Shown piece by piece: positions 59,529 to 64,000 of a stretch of DNA of 64,000 bases. Under the pieces are notes generated by a model, which was not told where the DNA came from, ran no database searches, and saw nothing but the letters and a program-made list of their open reading frames with translations. The stretch lies in the NCBI GenBank assembly GCA_035995425.1, contig DASYKM010000201.1, forward strand, positions 1 through 64,000. Direction: 5' to 3'. Source of the stretch: CADEED01 sp035995425. Its GTDB lineage: Bacteria > Pseudomonadota > Gammaproteobacteria > Steroidobacterales > Steroidobacteraceae. Position 1 is the stretch's first letter. The number at the start of each line of letters is the position of its first letter. The translations under genes and the position numbers were made by a program.

Positions 59529-60880
59529 GACGCGTCTTCGCGCGCGGAAGCGGCAGCCGAAATGAGCGTGAACTCCACGCCCGGTGTGCCGACGCGCACG
59601 CGGTCGCCGGGCCGCACCGGAGCCCGCTCGCGTACGCGCGCACCGTTGATCCATGTGCCGAAACGGCTGTGGTCGACCAGCACCGTGCGATCGCCCTCAC
59701 GGCGCAACGAGCAATGGCGGCGCGATACGCCGGCCGCGGCGCGCGGCAACGCGATGTGCGGCGCGTTGGAGATTTCCTCGGTGCCGATCATCAGCCCCAC
59801 TTCGGGGAACCGCATGGAATCTCCGCCGAACAGGATGTGCGTGACCGGCAGCGCGCGCGCGGCCGATGTGCTCACGGAAGCAACGTATTCGATGCTGGCC
59901 GCGAGGCTGTGCTCCGTCACGCGCTCGACGTGGCGACGCAGGCGCGGCGACTCGCTGACCGTGGTCTGCAGCGAAGCTGCGACCGCGGCGATGCCGGCCG
60001 GCGCGATGACCAGGCCGTCCTGCTCGAGCTCGAGCAACCGCGGCAAAAATCCGGGCCAGCGGCGCGATTCGGCCGGCAACACCAGGGCCGCGCTCTGCCC
60101 GGCAATTCTCGCGACGCGCGTCAGACGCGCGAGCTCGCGATAAAAGGTTTGCGCCGCATCGCCGAACATCTGCGCATCGACACCGACGGCGAACCGCGCG
60201 CCATCGGCCTCGACCACCGCTTCGACCTTGCCTTCGGTGGCGGCGCGCGCGGCGAGCAATGGCAGGTCCGCGAACAGACGCTGTTCGACTTCGAGGCTCA
60301 GCAGCGGATCGAAGCGCGTGTTCTTGACCATGACCGCCGCCACCGCGATCAGCCACAGATCGTAGACGTCGAGCAGGTTGGCGCGCTCGCTCACGAACGC
60401 TTCTTCGAAGCTGCATTCGGCGCCGCCGGCGACGCGCGTGGCGGTGGCGGAGCGCCAGCCGGCGTCGAGCACCACGTAGTGACTGCGGTCGACGACCGCG
60501 GCGGCGGTGAGCGTCGCCGAGTCGATGAAGTCACGCGCGTCGACGCCCGCGGCACTCAGGGCGCCGCGCAAGGCTGTCAACGCGGCCGCGTCGAGATCGG
60601 CGGGCACCGCGATCACCGCTTCGATGCGCTCGGCGATGCCGAGCGCGCGCAGGTGCGCGTGCATCTCCAGCGCCACGTTGCGCGCCGCGGATTCATTGCT
60701 TCCGAGCTCGCGCCAGTGTCCGAGCGACACCTCGTCGGGCCGGCCGCGCGCGGCGGCCAGCGCGGCGCGACCGAAGCGCGCCTCGCGCGCCGTGGTCTCG
60801 ACCGCCAGCGGCTCGGTGGCGAGGAGCTCGCCATCGCGTGCGATGGACAAGGTGTGGTGGTCGAAATGGATGCCGTACAT
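59525..60880 (-). CDS. Hsp70/actin-like ATPase-fold protein with C-terminal FHA domain
   Basis: The 451-residue product has an Hsp70-like N-terminal region: YGIHFDHHTLSIARDG, AVIAVPADLDAAALTALRGA and YVVLDAGWRSATATRV correspond in order to phosphate-1, hinge and phosphate-2 segments, but key Gly/Thr residues are altered, so ATP hydrolysis is doubtful. The C-terminal 100 residues are a good FHA domain (AAGVSRRHCSLRREGDRTVL, HSRFGTWINGARV), which binds phosphothreonine. A kinase is therefore expected nearby but is not in the window. It overlaps vWA gene A. Confidence 0.78.
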   Translation of the reverse strand: MYGIHFDHHTLSIARDGELLATEPLAVETTAREARFGRAALAAARGRPDEVSLGHWRELGSNESAARNVALEMHAHLRALGIAERIEAVIAVPADLDAAALTALRGALSAAGVDARDFIDSATLTAAAVVDRSHYVVLDAGWRSATATRVAGGAECSFEEAFVSERANLLDVYDLWLIAVAAVMVKNTRFDPLLSLEVEQRLFADLPLLAARAATEGKVEAVVEADGARFAVGVDAQMFGDAAQTFYRELARLTRVARIAGQSAALVLPAESRRWPGFLPRLLELEQDGLVIAPAGIAAVAASLQTTVSESPRLRRHVERVTEHSLAASIEYVASVSTSAARALPVTHILFGGDSMRFPEVGLMIGTEEISNAPHIALPRAAAGVSRRHCSLRREGDRTVLVDHSRFGTWINGARVRERAPVRPGDRVRVGTPGVEFTLISAAASAREDAS

Positions 60881-60895
60881 GTTTGTCAGTCAGCG

Positions 60896-61345
60896 TCAGG
60901 TGTTCGTCGGGAAACTGACATTGGAGTCGGCGCTGTATTGCAGGTCGGGCGGCAGGTCCTCGGGCGCGATGCCTTCGTACGGATCCTTGTCGTCCTTGTC
61001 GTCGTCGGCCGCCTGGCCGTCGGCCACTACTGGTTTGGAACCGTCCGGCTTGGCGCCATCCGGTTTCGAAGCCTCGGGTTTCGAAGCGTCGGGTTGCGGC
61101 GCATCCGGCACGCTCGTGCCACCGCGCGATGGCGCGTCGGGAATGTCGGCGGGCTTCGGGCGGTCACCGCCTTCGGACCCCGACGGCTTGCCGGTGTCAT
61201 CCGGCGGCGTGGGGACGGTGGTCGACGGTTTGTCGCTCGGCGGCGGACCAATGTGCAGCGGTGAATTGAGGAAGGCCGAAGTCGCGGCGATGGCGGCCAC
61301 GCCGGCGACTCCAATCGCGACCACCGCACCGAAGATTTGACGCAT
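60896..61345 (-). CDS. Membrane-anchored Pro/Asp-rich protein, 149 aa
   Basis: One N-terminal hydrophobic segment (IFGAVVAIGVAGVAAIAATS) is followed by an unstructured region rich in Pro, Asp, Ser and Lys, with repeats like ASKPEASKPDGAKPDGSKP, and a short C-terminal patch (YEGIAPEDLPPDLQYSADS). It looks like a periplasmic or linker protein. It lies between the FGE-sulfatase and FHA genes with gaps of nine and fifteen bases. No family recognised. Confidence 0.65.
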   Translation of the reverse strand: MRQIFGAVVAIGVAGVAAIAATSAFLNSPLHIGPPPSDKPSTTVPTPPDDTGKPSGSEGGDRPKPADIPDAPSRGGTSVPDAPQPDASKPEASKPDGAKPDGSKPVVADGQAADDDKDDKDPYEGIAPEDLPPDLQYSADSNVSFPTNT

Positions 61346-61354
61346 GGTGTTCTC

Positions 61355-63796
61355 CTATTCCGTGGCGACGTAGCGCGCCACGCGGAAGCCGATGACGTCG
61401 CTGGGCTCGATGGCGCCCTCGCGCCACGGGAAGCGCAGCTCGACGGTGGTCGACGTGCGCCAGTTGGAACCGCGAATGGCGTGGCTCTTGCCGTCCGGGG
61501 GCCCGATCGGATCCGTCACCGCGGTCGATGGCACGAACGACAGGTAACGATCATTGGCCCACTCGGACACATTGCCGGCGAGATCGTAGAAACCGAGCGG
61601 ACTCGGCGGGAACAACGCCGGCGCCGAAGCCGCCGGGAATTCATCCCTGTGGCCTTCGAGGGCCACGCCTAACAACTCCAGCGCTTCGCCGCCGCCGATG
61701 TTGGCGGTGCCGGAGACCAGCGGCAGGTCCGCGCCCCACGGATACTTCAGCGGTTTGCCGGTGCTGACGGCCCGCGCCACGTATTCCCACTCGGCCTCGG
61801 TGGGCAGCCGGAAGCCGTTGCTGATCGGCGAGCTGAGCACGAAGCCGCCGCCTTCACGCGGCTGGTAAGCGGGCGGCAGGCCTTCCTGCGCCGACAGCCA
61901 GTTGCAGAACTCGGCGGCCTCTTCCCAGGTCACGCGCGACACCGGCTGCTTGTCGAGATCGAGCGAGTACTGGCCGGCGGATCCGGAATTGTGAGTCGCG
62001 CGGAACTGGCGGAACTGCCCGTTCGTGATCTCGCGTTCACCCAGGTAGAACGGCCGCAGCAGAGTCACCTTGTGCGCGCCTTCGTTCGGCCGCCGCCCCT
62101 GCTCGCGGCGATCGGTGCCCGCCTGGAACGTGCCGCCGGCGACGATGAGTAGTTTGATGCCGGACTTGGTGGTGATCTTCTGCGGTGAATTGCCGGCCAC
62201 GTCTTTCGGATTCACCAGCTTGAAGTCGATGGTGCGCGCGATGCCGGGCGCGAGCGCCAGGTCGGTGACGAACGGGTTGTAGCCTTCCTTGCGCACTTCG
62301 ACGTGATGCCGGCTGGCCGGCAACGACAGCGAGGCGGGCGCCTTGCCGCGCGAATCCCCGTTCACGAACACTTCCGCATCCGCAGGCTCACCCTGGATGC
62401 GCACCTCGACCAGCAGCGCCGCAAGGCGCGCATCGAGCGAGGATTCTTTGCCGGCCTCGGCGAATATCTCGCGGGTCCACGGCGCATAGCCCGCGCGAGT
62501 GACCGTGACCGCGTGCGAAACGCCCGGCGACAGGTCGATGGTCACCGGCGTGATGCCGCGGAAACTGCCGCCCGTGGTCACCTGCGCGCCCGACGGCGCG
62601 GAACGCACGGTGATGCGCGCGTCGGCCGCGCCGAGCTCGATGGGGCCGATGGTTTGCGGCGCACCCGCGTTCACCACCACGCTCGAAGTCCACAGGCGAA
62701 GGCCGGGCGATGACACCTGCACGCGGCGAATGCCCGCATCCATTTCGATTTTCGCCGGCGTCGTGCCCGCCACTTTGCCGTCGACCTCGATCTGCGCGCC
62801 TGCCGGCACGGAGCTGACGGTGACGACGCCGAAGGATGGCTTGAGCGCCACCTTGAGTTTCTGTTTCTCGCCACCGCCGGCGATCGTCAGGCGTTCGACG
62901 TGGTCGAGATATCGCGGCGCCTTGAACGTGAGGGTGCGCTCGCCGGCCGGCACTTCGACCGTGCCCGGTACGCGGCCGAGGCGCGCGCCGTCGGCGGATA
63001 TCTCGGCGGCCACGCCACCGGTGTCCACGTCGAGCTTGCCGGGTAGTTTGATGAGGTGGATGAGCGCGTGCGCCTGCACCGGCCCGCCAACCTTCACCGT
63101 GATCTCGGCGGGTATGTAACCCTGGCGCTGCGCGCGCAGGTGATGCTCACCGGGGAACACGAATACGCTCGCGGCCGACTGCCATGAGAACGTGCCCACG
63201 GATTTGACGCTGGCGTCACCGGGCTTGAGGTCGAGCGCAATGGGCTCGAGCAGCGCGAACAGGCCGAGCACCAGCAGCAGCAGCGACGCCATCGCCCAGG
63301 CGGCGTAGTTCCATTGGCTGCGCGCGATCATGCGCGCGCGCGGCGCGACGAAGCCTTCGATGCTCGGCAGCTCGCCCAGATCGATGGTGAGGTCTTCCGC
63401 CGGCGGAGCGAGCATGCGGACGCTGTCGCCCACCGGCGGCAAGGTGTCGTTGCCCACCATGTCGAAGCGACGCAACGCGAGCGTCGCGGCAGTGGCTTCT
63501 TCCACCAGCAACTGCGCGCCGGCAGCCGTGATGACATCGCCCGCGCTGATCATGCGTGCGCCGCCCACCGGCACACCATTCACGCTGACGCGATTTTCCG
63601 CGGTCGCGTCGAACATCCAGCGTCCGCCGACCGCGCGCAGGCTCGCGGGCGGCTGTCCGACCGGAGGCGCCGCGTCGTCATGGTCGGAACGCATGAGGCC
63701 CGAGGTGGAATCGAACACCACGCGCGCGCCATAGCGCACTTCGTCCTGCGCGCTGCGCAGCACGATCGAGGCGTCGAGAGAGCGTGAGGGTTCCAT
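61355..63796 (-). CDS. FHA-like, TM, PEGA-repeat and formylglycine-generating-enzyme-fold protein
   Basis: About 813 residues from the ATG at 63796, two bases after the upstream stop. The N-terminal 110 residues resemble a degenerate FHA domain (VSVNGVPVGGARMISAGDVI). One transmembrane helix (about 165-188) follows, then a series of PEGA-type beta modules (VTVSSVPAGAQIEVDGKVAG, ITVRSAPSGAQVTTGG). Residues 550-810 form an FGE-sulfatase (SUMF1) fold with GFRLPTEAEWEYVARA and GFYDLAGNVSEWANDRY. The Cys residues typical of active FGE are absent, so it is probably a binding module. Confidence 0.83.
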   Translation of the reverse strand: MEPSRSLDASIVLRSAQDEVRYGARVVFDSTSGLMRSDHDDAAPPVGQPPASLRAVGGRWMFDATAENRVSVNGVPVGGARMISAGDVITAAGAQLLVEEATAATLALRRFDMVGNDTLPPVGDSVRMLAPPAEDLTIDLGELPSIEGFVAPRARMIARSQWNYAAWAMASLLLLVLGLFALLEPIALDLKPGDASVKSVGTFSWQSAASVFVFPGEHHLRAQRQGYIPAEITVKVGGPVQAHALIHLIKLPGKLDVDTGGVAAEISADGARLGRVPGTVEVPAGERTLTFKAPRYLDHVERLTIAGGGEKQKLKVALKPSFGVVTVSSVPAGAQIEVDGKVAGTTPAKIEMDAGIRRVQVSSPGLRLWTSSVVVNAGAPQTIGPIELGAADARITVRSAPSGAQVTTGGSFRGITPVTIDLSPGVSHAVTVTRAGYAPWTREIFAEAGKESSLDARLAALLVEVRIQGEPADAEVFVNGDSRGKAPASLSLPASRHHVEVRKEGYNPFVTDLALAPGIARTIDFKLVNPKDVAGNSPQKITTKSGIKLLIVAGGTFQAGTDRREQGRRPNEGAHKVTLLRPFYLGEREITNGQFRQFRATHNSGSAGQYSLDLDKQPVSRVTWEEAAEFCNWLSAQEGLPPAYQPREGGGFVLSSPISNGFRLPTEAEWEYVARAVSTGKPLKYPWGADLPLVSGTANIGGGEALELLGVALEGHRDEFPAASAPALFPPSPLGFYDLAGNVSEWANDRYLSFVPSTAVTDPIGPPDGKSHAIRGSNWRTSTTVELRFPWREGAIEPSDVIGFRVARYVATE

Positions 63797-63798
63797 TT

Positions 63799-64000
63799 CT
63801 AGATCGGCTCGAGACAACGGATCACTATGGTCTGTGCACCCTGACCCGGCGCGACGGTGATCTCGCGCCGCACGTCGCGAAAGCCGCTGCGCTTTCCAGT
63901 CACGGTGTACTTGCCGGGCTTCAAGGTGACCTCACGTCGGTCGAAAGCTCCAAAAAATCCCACGCGCTGGATGGCAACCTCGGTGGCGTTGTCGGACTCC
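63799..64000 (-). CDS. C-terminal end of a PEGA-like protein, truncated by window edge
   Basis: The last 66 or so residues of a protein read leftward from base 64000, ending with the sequence TIVIRCLEPI and a TAG stop. The visible part (VAIQRVGFFGAFDRREVTL, KPGKYTVTGKRSGFRDVRRE) is a PEGA-type beta module like those in the downstream gene. The next gene starts two bases later, so it belongs to the same operon. What precedes this module is outside the window. Confidence 0.72.
   Translation of the reverse strand, partial: ESDNATEVAIQRVGFFGAFDRREVTLKPGKYTVTGKRSGFRDVRREITVAPGQGAQTIVIRCLEPI

Noticed and set aside
57549..60143. Open frame of 864 codons on the plus strand across the vWA and FHA genes
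   Set aside because: Antisense shadow: the minus-strand genes have intact domain motifs and tight operon spacing; the plus-strand translation has no recognisable domain.
1..64000. tRNA, rRNA, CRISPR array, transposase or prophage genes
   Set aside because: No cloverleaf-like TTCGA/CCA-stem pattern, ribosomal RNA word, regularly spaced direct repeat or transposase/integrase motif was found by reading both strands.

Overview
The window is GC-rich gammaproteobacterial chromosome. Several features point to the Steroidobacteraceae / Xanthomonadales neighbourhood: a double-length UvrA of about 1860 residues, a TonB-dependent receptor beside an MHS-type transporter, GH97 and GH5 glycosidases, S9, S41 and M23 peptidases, and a winged-helix/TPR regulator. 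This assignment is an inference from gene content. No rRNA, tRNA, CRISPR array, insertion sequence with transposase, or phage was seen. Apart from about 720 bases at 51.4-52.1 kb, the window is densely coding.

Layout. 0-5.4 kb: the 5' part of an S9 peptidase, an RHH/ParE-like toxin-antitoxin pair, a stop-start-overlapped DUF2157/DUF4401/GDYXXLXY membrane operon, and a periplasmic lactonase. 5.4-11 kb: a degenerate Hpt protein, an alpha/beta hydrolase, a metaxin-like GST, a DUF167 protein, an ECF sigma factor with an overlapping membrane partner, and an ArsR/SRPBCC pair with a visible operator. 11-21 kb: M23 and S41 peptidases, a GH97 glycosidase, a CadC-like TPR regulator, a lysine-rich mini-protein and an RNase T2. 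21-28 kb: a very large haem-binding propeller/HEAT protein translationally coupled to a Tat-exported FAD oxidoreductase, then a BBE-type FAD oxidase. 28-41 kb: TonB receptor, MHS transporter, the double UvrA, a Cys-rich protein and a DUF3857/transglutaminase membrane protein. 41-51.4 kb: GH5, a SPOR-like protein, NlpC/P60 plus a GGDEF-EAL protein, an NAD(P)-binding protein, a TRIC channel and a three-gene secreted cluster. 52-56.7 kb: a LuxR regulator, an FMN reductase, and a DUF1475/DUF2062/CFA-synthase/TPR run. 56.5-64 kb: a tightly packed minus-strand operon combining PEGA, FHA, FGE-sulfatase, Hsp70-like, two von Willebrand A proteins and a lipoprotein.

The most novel material is as follows. 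(1) A perfect 34-bp-arm palindrome is inserted in frame exactly at the junction of the two UvrA halves and encodes nearly the same peptide on both strands. (2) The FHA/vWA/PEGA/FGE operon looks like an envelope-spanning signalling or mechanical complex; its two vWA proteins share an identical TM motif. (3) Inverted repeats with a GGGGACATTCCTATTT core sit on stop codons, and one of them also supplies a start codon. (4) Short TAG-containing words (TTGTTAG, TAGATAG, TAGTTAG) recur far above expectation and in all reading frames. (5) A non-coding island holds diverged inverted copies of an unknown repeat of about 160-170 bp.
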